A stretch of DNA of 64,000 bases from the NCBI GenBank assembly GCA_900544825.1, contig UQWP01000003.1, forward strand, positions 1-64,000, read 5' to 3'. This stretch comes from an uncultured Prevotella sp. GTDB lineage: Bacteria; Bacteroidota; Bacteroidia; Bacteroidales; Bacteroidaceae. The notes under the pieces are model-generated. The model searched no databases, was not told the DNA's origin, and worked only from the letters and a program-made list of their open reading frames with translations. Both the position numbers and the translations under genes were made by a program. Within the stretch, counting starts at the first letter, position 1. Every line of letters begins with the position of its first letter. This document shows, one piece after another, positions 24,062 through 33,423 of the stretch.

Positions 24062-25319
24062 TAGATTGAGATATAAAAGATTGAGATATAGTAGTAAATG
24101 GGGATATCCGTTTTTCCGCAATTTGGCTTATGCCATGTTGTGGATGCTCCTTCTTGTGCCATCTGCGGGCTTTGCCCAGAAGAAGGAAATACAATTGGCG
24201 AAGGATCAGGTGAAGGCGGGTAAGAACCTGCCTCAGGCGCAGGCGAGCATGCAGAAGCTTTTGGCTGATTCTGCCAATCAGAAAAACAAGAAAATCTGGA
24301 GCCTTTACTTCGATGCTGTGCGCAAGCAATACGAGCAGGGTAACGAAAAGCTCTATCTCAAGCAGAAGTATGATACTGCCCAGCTCTTCAACCTCACCCG
24401 ACAGCTCTTCGAGATTGCGCAGCAGTTTGATTCTGTAGAGATGGTTCCTAATAAAAAAGGAAAGATGGAAATTGAATTCCGAAAGCAGCATGCTGATTAT
24501 CTTTCACATATCCGCACCAATCTCTTAAATGGTGGACTGTGGTTCCTCGGTAAGAAGAAGTATGCCGATTCCTATAAGTTCTTCGACCGTTATATAGATT
24601 GTGCAAACCAGCCGCTGTTCCAGTCATACGATTACAGTCAGAAGGATAAGCATCTGCCTTTGGCAGCCTATTATGCCGTATATTCCGGCTATAAGATGAA
24701 GGATCCCAAGGCAACGCTGCATCATTCTTATGTAGCGCTGAAAGATACCGTGCATTACAACTACATGTTGCAGTATCTTGCCGAAACCTATTATCTGGAG
24801 AAGGATACAGCGCGCTATCTGGCATCGCTCAAGGAAGGATTCGAACGTGTACCAACCTTCCCATATTTCTTCCCACGACTCGTGGAGTTTTATGTAGATA
24901 TCAATCAGCTGGATTCTGCGATGGCAGTAGTGGACAAGGCTCTTACCATCGTGCCAGACAGTGATACCTATCTTGTAGCCAAGAGTAACATCCTTTTTGA
25001 GCAGAGTAAGCTCCAGGAGTGCATCAAGGCAAGTGACAAGGCTATCTCCGTGAACAAGGAACTTGCCGATCCATATTATAATGCAGGTATCTGTTACTTC
25101 AATATGGCTGTGGAGCAGGACAAGAGTTCGCAGACTTCGGGGAAGGTGCGTGAGCAGGTAGATGCCAATTACAGGAAGGCGCTCCCTTATCTGGTCAAAT
25201 ATAGAAAGCTCCAGCCTGACGAGCAGTCCAAGTGGGCTTTTCCGCTCTATACCATCTATCTGAACCTGAATATGGGCAAGGAGTTTGATGAAATAGATAA
25301 AATCATGAAGAAAAGGTAA
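24042..25319 (+). CDS. Exported TPR-repeat protein
   Basis: 425-residue protein. A basic N-terminus with a hydrophobic span and cleavage-like site (MLLLVPSAGFAQ) points to export to the periplasm. The mature part is helical, with tetratricopeptide repeats clearest at ~275-400 (DSAMAVVDKALTIVPD, ECIKASDKAISVNKELADPYYNAGICYFNMA). No enzyme domain. Starts inside the previous gene (20-bp overlap). The first codons contain a 15-bp direct repeat coding RLRYK RLRYS. Likely works with the membrane protein before it; role unknown. Confidence 0.82.
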   Translation: MIMELNNRLRYKRLRYSSKWGYPFFRNLAYAMLWMLLLVPSAGFAQKKEIQLAKDQVKAGKNLPQAQASMQKLLADSANQKNKKIWSLYFDAVRKQYEQGNEKLYLKQKYDTAQLFNLTRQLFEIAQQFDSVEMVPNKKGKMEIEFRKQHADYLSHIRTNLLNGGLWFLGKKKYADSYKFFDRYIDCANQPLFQSYDYSQKDKHLPLAAYYAVYSGYKMKDPKATLHHSYVALKDTVHYNYMLQYLAETYYLEKDTARYLASLKEGFERVPTFPYFFPRLVEFYVDINQLDSAMAVVDKALTIVPDSDTYLVAKSNILFEQSKLQECIKASDKAISVNKELADPYYNAGICYFNMAVEQDKSSQTSGKVREQVDANYRKALPYLVKYRKLQPDEQSKWAFPLYTIYLNLNMGKEFDEIDKIMKKR

Positions 25320-25384
25320 TCTTCTTACTGAAATAAGAGATTTTTCTCGATATATAAAAGATTTCTTTTAATAAAAAAAAGACA

Positions 25385-26704
25385 ATGATAGATAGAATTT
25401 TAGATAAGTTGGGTATCGAACTCAACGATATGCAGCAGGATGCGATGCAGGCCGTGCTGCACACCGATAGAGATGTGGTAGTGCTTTCGCCTACTGGTAG
25501 TGGTAAGACACTGGCTTATCTCCTGCCGCTCTCGCAACTCATTGATGCCGGCGACGACGAGCCGCAGGCTATCGTGGTGACTCCTGGTAGAGAGTTGGCG
25601 CTGCAGTCTGCCACCGTGCTCAAGAATATGGGTAGCGGACTTCGTGCCATGGCTTGCTATGGAGGTCGTGCTACCATGGACGAGCATCGTGTGATGAAGC
25701 AGGTGCGCCCACAGATAGTCTTCGGTACACCAGGCCGTCTGAACGATCATCTCGATAAGGGTAATCTGAACCGTTACCATATCAGATATCTCGTCATCGA
25801 TGAATTTGATAAATGTCTGGAGATGGGTTTTCAGGATGAGATGAGCCGTCTGGTGAAATCACTCCCTGGCTTGCGCCGTCACTTCCTGCTTTCTGCTACC
25901 GAGGCTGAGGAGATTCCTCGTTTCGTACACATGGGCAGAGTAGAGAAGATTGATTATCGAATGGACGAGGAGCAGGTGCCTGAACGTGTACATATATATA
26001 AGGTGGAAAGTCCGGTGAAGGATAAGCTGGAGAGTCTGGGTATGTTGCTCCGCAGTCTGGGCGACCAGAGCACCATCGTCTTCCTGAACTATCGTGATAG
26101 CGTAGAGCGCACCAATAAGTATCTGGTGGAGCAGGGCTTCTCTACCTCTTTCTTCCATGGCGGTCTGGAGCAGAAGGAACGTGAGGCTTCACTCTATCGT
26201 TTCAGCAATGGCAGTGCCAATATCCTGGTGAGCACCGATCTCGCATCCCGTGGTCTCGATATTCCAGACATCGATAACATCATCCATTACCACATGCCGG
26301 AAAACGAGGATGGCTATATCCATCGTGTGGGGCGTACCGCAAGATGGGAGGCGCAGGGTAGAGCTTTCTTCCTGTTGGGTCCGGAGGAGCACATTCCGGA
26401 ATATGTGGATGCAGAGGTAGAGGATTACGAGATTCCTGCCGTTGAGGAGTTGCCGATGCCGGCAAAGCCAAAGATGGCTACCATATATATAGGTAAGGGA
26501 AAGAAGGATAAAATCAGCAAGGGCGATATCCTGGGCTTCCTTTGCAAGAAGGGCGGATTGAATTCGTCTGAAATCGGAAAGATTGATGTCAACGACCGCT
26601 ATGCCTATGCTGCGATAGCCCGACCAAAGTTGAGAAGTGTGCTCAACAATGTAAAGGGTGAGAAAATTAAGGGTGTCAAGACCATCGTAGAAGAAGTGCG
26701 ATGA
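25385..26704 (+). CDS. DEAD-box-family RNA helicase, DbpA-like, with DEFD motif
   Basis: ATP-dependent RNA helicase, 439 residues. Motif I SPTGSGKT (35-42), Ia TPGRE, motif II DEFD (139-142) in place of DEAD, motif III SAT, IV-VI including STDLASRGLDIP and HRVGRTAR. The C-terminal ~75 residues (MATIYIGKGKKDKISKGDILGFL) match the DbpA RNA-binding domain that in DbpA targets 23S rRNA helix 92, so a 50S assembly role is likely. Alone, between the TPR gene and a terminator. Ala-to-Phe in motif II is unusual, but the catalytic D, E and D are kept. Confidence 0.93.
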   Translation: MIDRILDKLGIELNDMQQDAMQAVLHTDRDVVVLSPTGSGKTLAYLLPLSQLIDAGDDEPQAIVVTPGRELALQSATVLKNMGSGLRAMACYGGRATMDEHRVMKQVRPQIVFGTPGRLNDHLDKGNLNRYHIRYLVIDEFDKCLEMGFQDEMSRLVKSLPGLRRHFLLSATEAEEIPRFVHMGRVEKIDYRMDEEQVPERVHIYKVESPVKDKLESLGMLLRSLGDQSTIVFLNYRDSVERTNKYLVEQGFSTSFFHGGLEQKEREASLYRFSNGSANILVSTDLASRGLDIPDIDNIIHYHMPENEDGYIHRVGRTARWEAQGRAFFLLGPEEHIPEYVDAEVEDYEIPAVEELPMPAKPKMATIYIGKGKKDKISKGDILGFLCKKGGLNSSEIGKIDVNDRYAYAAIARPKLRSVLNNVKGEKIKGVKTIVEEVR

Positions 26705-26717
26705 TTTTAATATAGAT

Positions 26718-26757
26718 AAAAGCCTCTTCTTGGAATTTGTTTCAAGAGGAGGCTTTT
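26718..26757 (+). terminator. Terminator after the DbpA-like helicase gene
   Basis: A 15-bp stem with one mismatch (AAAAGCCTCTTCTTG with CAAGAGGAGGCTTTT) and a 10-nt loop; the T tract is short (TTTTC). Confidence 0.75.
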
Positions 26758-26861
26758 CTAGTTATAAATTGATATTTATGGCATAAATATGCGATAAATA
26801 TGTTAAACGCACTGACAAAATGAAAGAATTTTGCCCAAATTGCTAAAAATGTGCAGGAAAA

Positions 26862-26893
26862 TTTGGTAGATTCAAATAAAATATGTATTTTCG
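26862..26893 (+). promoter_or_regulatory. Promoter of the serC-serA operon
   Basis: TTTG (26862-26865), a 20-bp spacer and TATTTTCG (26886-26893), one base off the consensus. The leader of about 107 nt to the serC ATG contains a TTCCTG/CAGGAA hairpin near 26957-26972. The rest of the 26705-27006 gap shows nothing else. Confidence 0.7.
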
Positions 26894-27006
26894 CATCCGT
26901 AAATCCATTCATCAGGGTTACTCATTTGCCTATATGGGTGGATTGCGCATATACTGTTCCTGCTAACAGGAATAGCATGATCAGAAAACTAAAATAATTA
27001 AACAAG

Positions 27007-28077
27007 ATGAAGAAGTACAATTTTAACGCAGGTCCATCAATGCTTCCACGTGAAGTGATTGAGAACACAGCAAAGCAGATTTTGGATTTTAATGGTTCAG
27101 GTCTTTCATTGATGGAAATCAGCCACCGTGCTAAGGATTTCCAGCCAGTTGTTGACGAGGCTGTCTCCCTCTTCAAGGAGCTTCTTGATATTCCTGAGGG
27201 TTACTCCGTAATCTTCCTTGGTGGTGGTGCGTCGTTGCAGTTCATGCAGATTCCTGCTAACTTCCTCATCAAGAAGGCTGCCTACATTAATTCTGGTACT
27301 TGGGCTAAGAAGGCGATGAAAGAGGCTAAGCATTTTGGTGAGGTCGTGGAGATCGCCTCATCGTCCGACGCCAACTACACTTTCTATCCACAGGTTCCTA
27401 ACACAGTGCCAGCCGATTGTGATTACTTGCATTTGACAAGCAACAATACCATATATGGTACCGAACTCCGTGTGGATCCAGACGTGAACGTGCCTTTGAT
27501 TTCTGATATGTCATCAGACATCATGAGCCGTCCTGTAGATGTTTCTAAGTACACCGCCATCTATGCCGGTGCTCAGAAGAACCTCTCTATGGCTGGTGTT
27601 ACCGTTATCATCGTCAAGGATGATATGCTCGGCAAGGCTCCTCGTGAGATTCCTACTATGCTCGACTATCGTACTCACGTAGAGAAGGGCAGTATGTTCA
27701 ATACTCCTCCTGTAGTTCCTATCTATACTTTGATGGAGAACCTCCGCTGGTTGAAGGCAAATGGTGGTGTAGAGGCTGCTGACAAGCGAGCTCACGAGCG
27801 TGCTGAGGTTCTCTATACAGAGATTGACCGCAACAAGCTCTTCAAGGGTACCGTGGAAGAGGCATCCCGCTCATTGATGAACATCTGCTTCGTAATGAAC
27901 GATGAATACAAGGAGTTGGAGAAGCCATTCCTTGATTTCGCCACAGAGCGCGGAATGGTTGGTATCAAGGGTCACCGTTCTGTCGGTGGTTTCCGTGCCA
28001 GCTGCTACAATGCACAGACCATGGAGGGTGTTCAGGCTCTCGTAAAGGCTATGCAGGATTTTGAAGCTCAACATTAA
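27007..28077 (+). CDS. serC: Phosphoserine aminotransferase
   Basis: PLP enzyme that converts 3-phosphohydroxypyruvate to phosphoserine, the second step of serine synthesis. 356 residues opening [16 protein letters not shown], with [15 protein letters not shown], the PLP lysine in [16 protein letters not shown], and the C-terminal [15 protein letters not shown] phosphate-binding signature. Followed after 11 bp by the dehydrogenase for the first step, so both are one operon. Confidence 0.98.
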   Translation: MKKYNFNAGPSMLPREVIENTAKQILDFNGSGLSLMEISHRAKDFQPVVDEAVSLFKELLDIPEGYSVIFLGGGASLQFMQIPANFLIKKAAYINSGTWAKKAMKEAKHFGEVVEIASSSDANYTFYPQVPNTVPADCDYLHLTSNNTIYGTELRVDPDVNVPLISDMSSDIMSRPVDVSKYTAIYAGAQKNLSMAGVTVIIVKDDMLGKAPREIPTMLDYRTHVEKGSMFNTPPVVPIYTLMENLRWLKANGGVEAADKRAHERAEVLYTEIDRNKLFKGTVEEASRSLMNICFVMNDEYKELEKPFLDFATERGMVGIKGHRSVGGFRASCYNAQTMEGVQALVKAMQDFEAQH

Positions 28078-28088
28078 TTTGAATTGAC

Positions 28089-29006
28089 ATGAAAGTATTA
28101 GTTGCAACAGAAAAGCCATTCGCAGCAGCTGCTGTGGATGGTATCAGAAAAGAAATAGAGGGAGCAGGTAACGAACTCGTGCTGCTCGAAAAATATACAG
28201 AGAAGGCTCAACTTCTCGAGGCTGTGAAGGATGTAGATGCGATGATTATCCGTTCTGACAAGGCTGATGCCGAGGTGCTCGACGCTGCCAAGAACCTGAA
28301 GATTATCGTTCGCGCCGGTGCAGGTTATGATAATATCGACCTGGCTGCTGCTACTGCTCACAACGTAGTAGCCGAGAATACTCCTGGTCAGAACTCCAAC
28401 GCTGTAGCCGAGTTGGTATTCGGCTTGCTGGTATTTGCCGTTCGTAATTTCTACAATGGCAAGGCTGGCTGTGAGTTGAAGGGTAAGAAGTTGGGTATCT
28501 TGGCATTTGGTAACGTGGGTCGCAATGTAGCCCGCATCGCCAAGGGCTTCGGTATGGAAGTATCTGCTTATGATGCCTTCTGCCCTGCAGATGTCATCGA
28601 GGCTGCAGGTGTTCACGCCGTGAAGTCTCAGGATGAGTTGTTCCAAACTTGCGATATCGTTTCTCTTCATATCCCTGCTACTCCAGAGACAATCAAGAGC
28701 ATCGATTACAAGACCGTGAACCAGTTGCCTAAGGGTGGTATTCTTATCAATACAGCCCGTAAGGAGGTCATCAATGAGCCAGAGCTCCTGAAGCTTCTCG
28801 CAGAGCGTGAGGATTTGAAGTTCATCACCGACATCAAGCCAGATGCTGATGCTGACTTCGCCAAGTTCGAGGGCCGCTACTTCTCAACCCCTAAGAAGAT
28901 GGGTGCGCAGACAGCCGAGGCTAACATCAATGCTGGTATCGCAGCTGCCAAGCAGATCAATGCATTCTTTGCAGATGGCTGCACCAAGTTCCAGGTAAAT
29001 AAGTAA
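28089..29006 (+). CDS. serA: D-3-phosphoglycerate dehydrogenase, short form
   Basis: NAD-dependent oxidation of 3-phosphoglycerate, the first step of serine synthesis. 305 residues: substrate domain, then the Rossmann domain (GKKLGILAFGNVGRNVARIAKGFG), with the catalytic Arg in IIVRAGAGYDNIDL, the Glu/His region of the D-2-hydroxyacid dehydrogenase family, and INTARKEVINEPELL. It lacks the C-terminal ACT domain of the long SerA, so classical serine feedback is not expected by that route. Role inferred from similarity plus the adjacent serC. Confidence 0.93.
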   Translation: MKVLVATEKPFAAAAVDGIRKEIEGAGNELVLLEKYTEKAQLLEAVKDVDAMIIRSDKADAEVLDAAKNLKIIVRAGAGYDNIDLAAATAHNVVAENTPGQNSNAVAELVFGLLVFAVRNFYNGKAGCELKGKKLGILAFGNVGRNVARIAKGFGMEVSAYDAFCPADVIEAAGVHAVKSQDELFQTCDIVSLHIPATPETIKSIDYKTVNQLPKGGILINTARKEVINEPELLKLLAEREDLKFITDIKPDADADFAKFEGRYFSTPKKMGAQTAEANINAGIAAAKQINAFFADGCTKFQVNK

Positions 29007-29025
29007 TTATTCATCCCGAATATAT

Positions 29026-29072
29026 AGCTCATGAAGAGTGCTTTTTCACCGAAGCACTCTTGATGGGCTTTT
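29026..29072 (+). terminator. Terminator-like hairpin between serA and the DUF1015 gene
   Basis: AAGAGTGCTT / AAGCACTCTT inner stem with an outer AGCTCAT/ATGGGCT extension, followed by TTTTCGTGTTTTT. Likely reduces readthrough into the DUF1015 gene. Confidence 0.75.
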
Positions 29073-29111
29073 CGTGTTTTTATTCATCTTGACAAAGTAA
29101 ATTATAACATT

Positions 29112-30446
29112 ATGGCAATAGTAAAACCTTTCAAGGGCATTCGCCCTCCAAAAGATTTAGTAGAGCAAGTTGAGTCTCGTCCATACGATGTCCTCGATTC
29201 AGAGGAAGCTCGTGCCGAGGCTGGCGATAACGAGAAAAGCCTTTATCATATCATTAAACCTGAAATCAATTTCGAGCCGGGTACTTCAGAGTATGACCCT
29301 CGCGTTTATGAAAGTGCCGCAGAGAACTTCAGAAAGTTCCAGGAGAACGGCTGGTTGAAGCAGGATGGTAAAGAACAGTATTATATCTACGCACAGACTA
29401 TGAATGGCAAGACTCAGTATGGTCTTGTTGTGGGTGCATACGTAAATGATTATATGACGGGTGTCATCAAGAAGCATGAGCTTACCCGCCGTGATAAGGA
29501 AGAGGATCGTATGAAGCACGTTCGTGTCTGCAATGCAAACATCGAACCGGTTTTCTTTGCTTACCCAGATAATCCGGTACTCAATGAGATTCTGATGCGC
29601 TATGCCGCTACAGAACCGGAGTATGATTTCATCGCTCCGATTGATGGCTTCCGTCATCAGTTCTGGATTGTAAGCGATGATAAGGATATCGAAACCATCA
29701 CCGCAGAATTTGCCAAGATGCCTAACCTCTATATTGCCGATGGTCATCATCGTTCGGCTGCAGCCGCTTTGGTAGGTGCAGAGAAGGCTAAGCAGAATCC
29801 GAACCATACCGGTAAGGAGGAATATAACTATTTCATGGCTGTCTGCTTCCAGGCTAGTCAGCTCACCATCCTTGATTACAACCGTGTAGTAAAGGATCTG
29901 AATGGCTTGACATCAGAAGAATTCCTCGATGCTCTTACCAAGAACTTCGAAGTTATCGAGATTGATGCGATTAATGTGAACGTATCAGGCGATGAAGAGG
30001 GTATCCCATGCTACGAGAAGATAGCCATTGATGAGGCAATCGAGCAGTTTGGTTTGGATATCCTGAAGCCAGCCGATCTCCATTCATTCCTTGTGTATCT
30101 CGATGGTAAGTGGTATGGCTTGTTTGCCAAGCCAGGAACCTACGATGATGAGGATCCTATCGGCGTGCTCGATGTAGATATCTCTTCCCGTTTGATTCTG
30201 GATGATATTCTGGGCATCAAGGATTTGCGCTCTGACAAGCGTATCGACTTCGTGGGCGGTCTTCGCGGACTCGGCGAGTTGAAGCGTCGCGTGGACAGTG
30301 GCAAGATGAAGATGGCATTGGCATTGCATCCTGTTACCATGCAGCAGATTATGGACATCGCAGACAGTGGCAAGATTATGCCTCCTAAGGCAACATGGTT
30401 TGAGCCAAAGTTGCGCAGCGGATTGATTATTCACAAACTTGACTAA
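29112..30446 (+). CDS. DUF1015 family protein
   Basis: 444-residue cytoplasmic protein of a widespread family without a settled activity. Marks include IVKPFKGIRPPKDLVEQVESRPYDVLDSEEAR, the family opening, KKHELTRRDKEEDRMKHV, ADGHHRSAAA in the middle, and VDFVGGLRGLGEL and MPPKATWFEPKLRSGLIIHKL at the end. It usually sits with serC/serA-type genes, which I recall from other Bacteroidetes and other phyla and which suggests a link with serine or phosphoserine metabolism. Here it is separated from serA by a hairpin. The reaction cannot be named from sequence. Confidence 0.9.
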   Translation: MAIVKPFKGIRPPKDLVEQVESRPYDVLDSEEARAEAGDNEKSLYHIIKPEINFEPGTSEYDPRVYESAAENFRKFQENGWLKQDGKEQYYIYAQTMNGKTQYGLVVGAYVNDYMTGVIKKHELTRRDKEEDRMKHVRVCNANIEPVFFAYPDNPVLNEILMRYAATEPEYDFIAPIDGFRHQFWIVSDDKDIETITAEFAKMPNLYIADGHHRSAAAALVGAEKAKQNPNHTGKEEYNYFMAVCFQASQLTILDYNRVVKDLNGLTSEEFLDALTKNFEVIEIDAINVNVSGDEEGIPCYEKIAIDEAIEQFGLDILKPADLHSFLVYLDGKWYGLFAKPGTYDDEDPIGVLDVDISSRLILDDILGIKDLRSDKRIDFVGGLRGLGELKRRVDSGKMKMALALHPVTMQQIMDIADSGKIMPPKATWFEPKLRSGLIIHKLD

Positions 30447-30550
30447 CTTTGAACTTTGAGCTTTGAACTTTATGATATGTTTTTCTGTTGTTTTAAACAA
30501 AAAAGGGTAATCATAAAGTTCAAAGTTCCCAGTTCAAAGTTCCCAGTTCA
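30445..30550. repeat. Inverted repeat of AACTTTGAACTTT units
   Basis: Left arm 30445-30476 and right arm 30510-30550. The core 18-bp arms 30459-30476 and 30510-30527 pair at 17 positions. Each side is itself a periodic run of AACTTTGAACTTTG / CCCAGTTCAAAGTT units. Starts at the DUF1015 stop codon; may form a long terminator-like hairpin. Confidence 0.75.
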
Positions 30551-30561
30551 ATGTAAAAAAT

Positions 30562-31149
30562 ATGATTGACGAGTTTAAAACCATATCAGATACAGTAGGC
30601 GAGGGATATTACACCGAGAAAAGGAGTAAGTTTCTCGCCTTTGCTCACCACGTTACCACAGTTGACGAGGTGAAGGAGATTGTTGCCGGGTACCGTAAGA
30701 AATATTACGATGCCCGACATTGTTGTTATGCCTATATGCTAGGTCCGGAGCGTACGGAGTTTCGTGCCAATGATGATGGTGAGCCTTCTTCTACGGCAGG
30801 AAAACCGATTTTGGGACAAATAACAAAGGCAGAATTGACGGATATCCTGATTGTTGTCATCCGCTATTTCGGAGGTGTCAAGCTGGGCACCAGCGGATTG
30901 ATCGTTGCCTATCGTGAAGCAGCGATAGATGCCCTGGCGCATTGCGAGGAGGTGACGCAGCAGGTAGAGGAAATCGTCACCTATGATTTCACCTATCCGA
31001 TGATGAATGATGTGATGAGGATAGTAAAAGAGATGAATCCGCGCATCGTGGATCAGACCTTTGATAATACGTGCACTATCAAGCTTTCGATAAGAAAGAG
31101 TGAGGCGGAGCAATTGCGTACCCGCCTGAAAAAGCTGTCGTTTGAATAA
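30562..31149 (+). CDS. YigZ/IMPACT-family protein
   Basis: 195 residues. The N-terminal UPF0029/IMPACT domain shows RSKFLAFAHHV, KYYDARHCCYAYMLG, the hallmark NDDGEPSSTAGKPIL, and VVIRYFGGVKLGTSGLIVAYREAA; a small C-terminal domain follows. Relatives are linked to translation control in eukaryotes and are of unclear function in bacteria. It lies downstream of the long inverted repeat and ends at a terminator shared with the convergent uvrB. Confidence 0.92.
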   Translation: MIDEFKTISDTVGEGYYTEKRSKFLAFAHHVTTVDEVKEIVAGYRKKYYDARHCCYAYMLGPERTEFRANDDGEPSSTAGKPILGQITKAELTDILIVVIRYFGGVKLGTSGLIVAYREAAIDALAHCEEVTQQVEEIVTYDFTYPMMNDVMRIVKEMNPRIVDQTFDNTCTIKLSIRKSEAEQLRTRLKKLSFE

Positions 31150-31154
31150 AAGAA

Positions 31155-31191
31155 AATAGCGTAGAAATTCCTGTTGGATTTCTACGCTATT
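31155..31191. terminator. Bidirectional terminator between yigZ and uvrB
   Basis: A perfect 14-bp stem (AATAGCGTAGAAAT, 31155-31168 with 31178-31191) and a 9-nt loop, between two convergent genes; moderate T content on both sides. Confidence 0.85.
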
Positions 31192-31192
31192 C

Positions 31193-31246
31193 TTCTATTT
31201 ATCCTTTTTCTTCCAATTCGTTTATTTACCCTTTTTCTTCCAATTC
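31193..31246. repeat. 27-bp tandem duplication of the uvrB tail and stop
   Basis: 31193-31219 and 31220-31246 match at 24 of 27 bases. The inner copy codes the last residues of UvrB and its stop; the outer copy repeats these codons just after the stop. Confidence 0.8.
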
Positions 31247-33286
31247 CTTCTGCAATCGGATGATTTCGTCGCGATACTGTGCGGCCTGCATGAAGTCGAG
31301 GTCCTTGGCGGCTTGCTTCATCAGGGCTGTAGTATTGGCGATACTCTTCTCCAGTTCCTCCTTGCTCATGCTGCGGACGATTGGGTCGGCAACCATCGTG
31401 GCGGTATCCGGTTCGATATATACCCTTTGCTTCGAACCTTCGGCACCCTTGATGTTTCTGATGCTGGCAGCACCATTAGCCGCCTCTTCCTTGCTGGTAG
31501 GCAGTGCAGAGGTGATCGCCTTCTGAATCTGCTTAGGTGTGATGCCATGATCGGCATTGTATTTCAACTGGATGCTTCTTCGGCGGGCTGTCTCATCGAT
31601 GGTCTTCTGCATGCTGTCTGTAATATTGTCCGCATACATAATTACCTTGCCGTTCACGTTTCTGGCGGCACGGCCGGCGGTCTGGGTCAGAGAACGGTGA
31701 CTGCGCAGGAATCCCTCCTTGTCGGCATCGAGGATGGCAACAAGCGATACCTCAGGTAAGTCAAGACCCTCGCGGAGCAGATTCACACCCACCAGCACAT
31801 CATACACACCTGCTCGCAGATCGTTCATGATCTTTACGCGGTCGAGCGTTGCCACATCGCTATGGATATACGCAGCCTTTACATTGTGGTTCAGCAGAAA
31901 CTCGGTCAGCTCTTCTGCCATACGTTTGGTAAGAGTGGTGATGAGTACACGTTCATCCCGGTGGGTTCTGGTCAGAATCTCATCGAGCAGATCATCAATC
32001 TGGTTCTCGCTCGGGCGGACTTCTATCTCCGGGTCGAGCAATCCGGTAGGACGGATCAACTGTTCTACTACCACACCTTCAGATTCTCTCAACTCATAGT
32101 CGGCTGGGGTGGCACTCACGTAGATGGCCTGATGAATCATACTGTGAAATTCCTCGAAGGTGAGCGGACGGTTGTCGAAAGCGGCAGGCAATCGGAAGCC
32201 GTATTCCACCAGGTTCTTCTTTCGGGCTCTATCGCCACCATACATTGCACCGATCTGTGGAATGCTCACATGGCTCTCATCTACCACCAGAAGGAAATCC
32301 TTCGGGAAGAAATCGAGCAGACAGTATGGGCGTTCTCCTTCGTGTCGGCCATCGAAATATCTCGAATAGTTCTCGATGCCCGAACAGTGCCCCAGCTCCT
32401 TGATCATCTCCATATCGTATTCCACACGCTCCTTGATGCGCTGTGCCTTGATGCCATCACCTATGCTCTTGAAGAATTCCTCCTGCTTCACCAGGTCGTC
32501 CTGTATCATTCTGATGGCGATTTCCTGCTGTTCCTTGCTGGTTACAAAAAGGTTGGCAGGATAAATCTCATATTCTTCAAAGGAGGCGAGTCGGTGATAG
32601 GTGAGGGAATCTACTTCCTCAATGCTGTCTATCTCGTCATCCCACCAGTTTACTCGCAGCACATTATCGCTGTACGCCATGAAGATATCTACCGTTTCTC
32701 CCTTTACACGAAAGTTGCCGCGCTGCAGTTCGATGTCGTTTCTTACATAGAGTGCATCTACCAGTTTCCGGAGAAATTCGTTTCTGTCGAGTTGCTGTCC
32801 CCGGTGAATCTTGATGATGTTCTCCTGCATAGCTACAGGTCCACCCATACCATAGATGCATGATACGGAAGACACCACGATGACATCTTTTCTGCCTGAA
32901 AGCAAGGCGGAAACGGCACCCAGACGGAGCTTGTCGATCTCATCGTTGATGGCGAGATCTTTTTCTATATAGGTATCCGTGGTTGGCAGATATGCCTCCG
33001 GCTGGTAATAGTCGTAGTAGGAAACGTAATACTCCACAGCGTTATTGGGGAAGAAGCCTTTCATCTCCTGATAAAGCTGGGCGGCAAGCGTCTTGTTATG
33101 ACTCAGGATCAGAGTCGGCTTGCCCACGTTGGCTATCACGTTTGCTACGGTGAAGGTCTTGCCGGAACCGGTTACGCCAAGCAGCACCTGTGCAGGCTCT
33201 CCCTGCTGGATGCCTTCGGTGAGTTGTCGGATGGCTTGCGGCTGATCACCCGTTGGTTGATATTCTGAAGTGATTTTAAAGTCCAT
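31226..33286 (-). CDS. uvrB: UvrABC excinuclease subunit B
   Basis: Damage-verification helicase-like subunit of nucleotide excision repair. Walker [17 protein letters not shown], the [12 protein letters not shown] beta-hairpin region, [14 protein letters not shown], helicase motifs [12 protein letters not shown] and [18 protein letters not shown], and a C-terminal UVR motif ([27 protein letters not shown]). I start at ATG 33286 ([16 protein letters not shown]), since a TATTTTTG box at 33312-33305 would begin RNA downstream of the longer ORF start. 686 residues, typical. Convergent with yigZ; its 3' end is tandemly duplicated. Confidence 0.97.
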   Translation of the reverse strand: MDFKITSEYQPTGDQPQAIRQLTEGIQQGEPAQVLLGVTGSGKTFTVANVIANVGKPTLILSHNKTLAAQLYQEMKGFFPNNAVEYYVSYYDYYQPEAYLPTTDTYIEKDLAINDEIDKLRLGAVSALLSGRKDVIVVSSVSCIYGMGGPVAMQENIIKIHRGQQLDRNEFLRKLVDALYVRNDIELQRGNFRVKGETVDIFMAYSDNVLRVNWWDDEIDSIEEVDSLTYHRLASFEEYEIYPANLFVTSKEQQEIAIRMIQDDLVKQEEFFKSIGDGIKAQRIKERVEYDMEMIKELGHCSGIENYSRYFDGRHEGERPYCLLDFFPKDFLLVVDESHVSIPQIGAMYGGDRARKKNLVEYGFRLPAAFDNRPLTFEEFHSMIHQAIYVSATPADYELRESEGVVVEQLIRPTGLLDPEIEVRPSENQIDDLLDEILTRTHRDERVLITTLTKRMAEELTEFLLNHNVKAAYIHSDVATLDRVKIMNDLRAGVYDVLVGVNLLREGLDLPEVSLVAILDADKEGFLRSHRSLTQTAGRAARNVNGKVIMYADNITDSMQKTIDETARRRSIQLKYNADHGITPKQIQKAITSALPTSKEEAANGAASIRNIKGAEGSKQRVYIEPDTATMVADPIVRSMSKEELEKSIANTTALMKQAAKDLDFMQAAQYRDEIIRLQKELEEKG

Positions 33287-33304
33287 AATCTCTGTTTTTG
33301 GGTG

Positions 33305-33312
33305 CAAAAATA
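33305..33312 (-). promoter_or_regulatory. -7 box of uvrB
   Basis: TATTTTTG on the minus strand, 19 bp before ATG 33286; no clear -33 TTTG. Decides the uvrB start. Confidence 0.55.
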
Positions 33313-33373
33313 CAAAAAAAACGGCATTAATCGTTATAAAGATTAATTATTTGCGAAAAAATGTATTTTTTCT

Positions 33374-33404
33374 TTTGATAATAAGCAAATTATCTGTAAC
33401 TTTG
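33374..33404 (+). promoter_or_regulatory. Promoter of bamD-omega-DUF4293
   Basis: TTTG (33374-33377), a 19-bp spacer and TAACTTTG (33397-33404), 20 bp before the bamD ATG. Confidence 0.85.
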
Positions 33405-33423
33405 CATCCACAAAAGTAATAAT

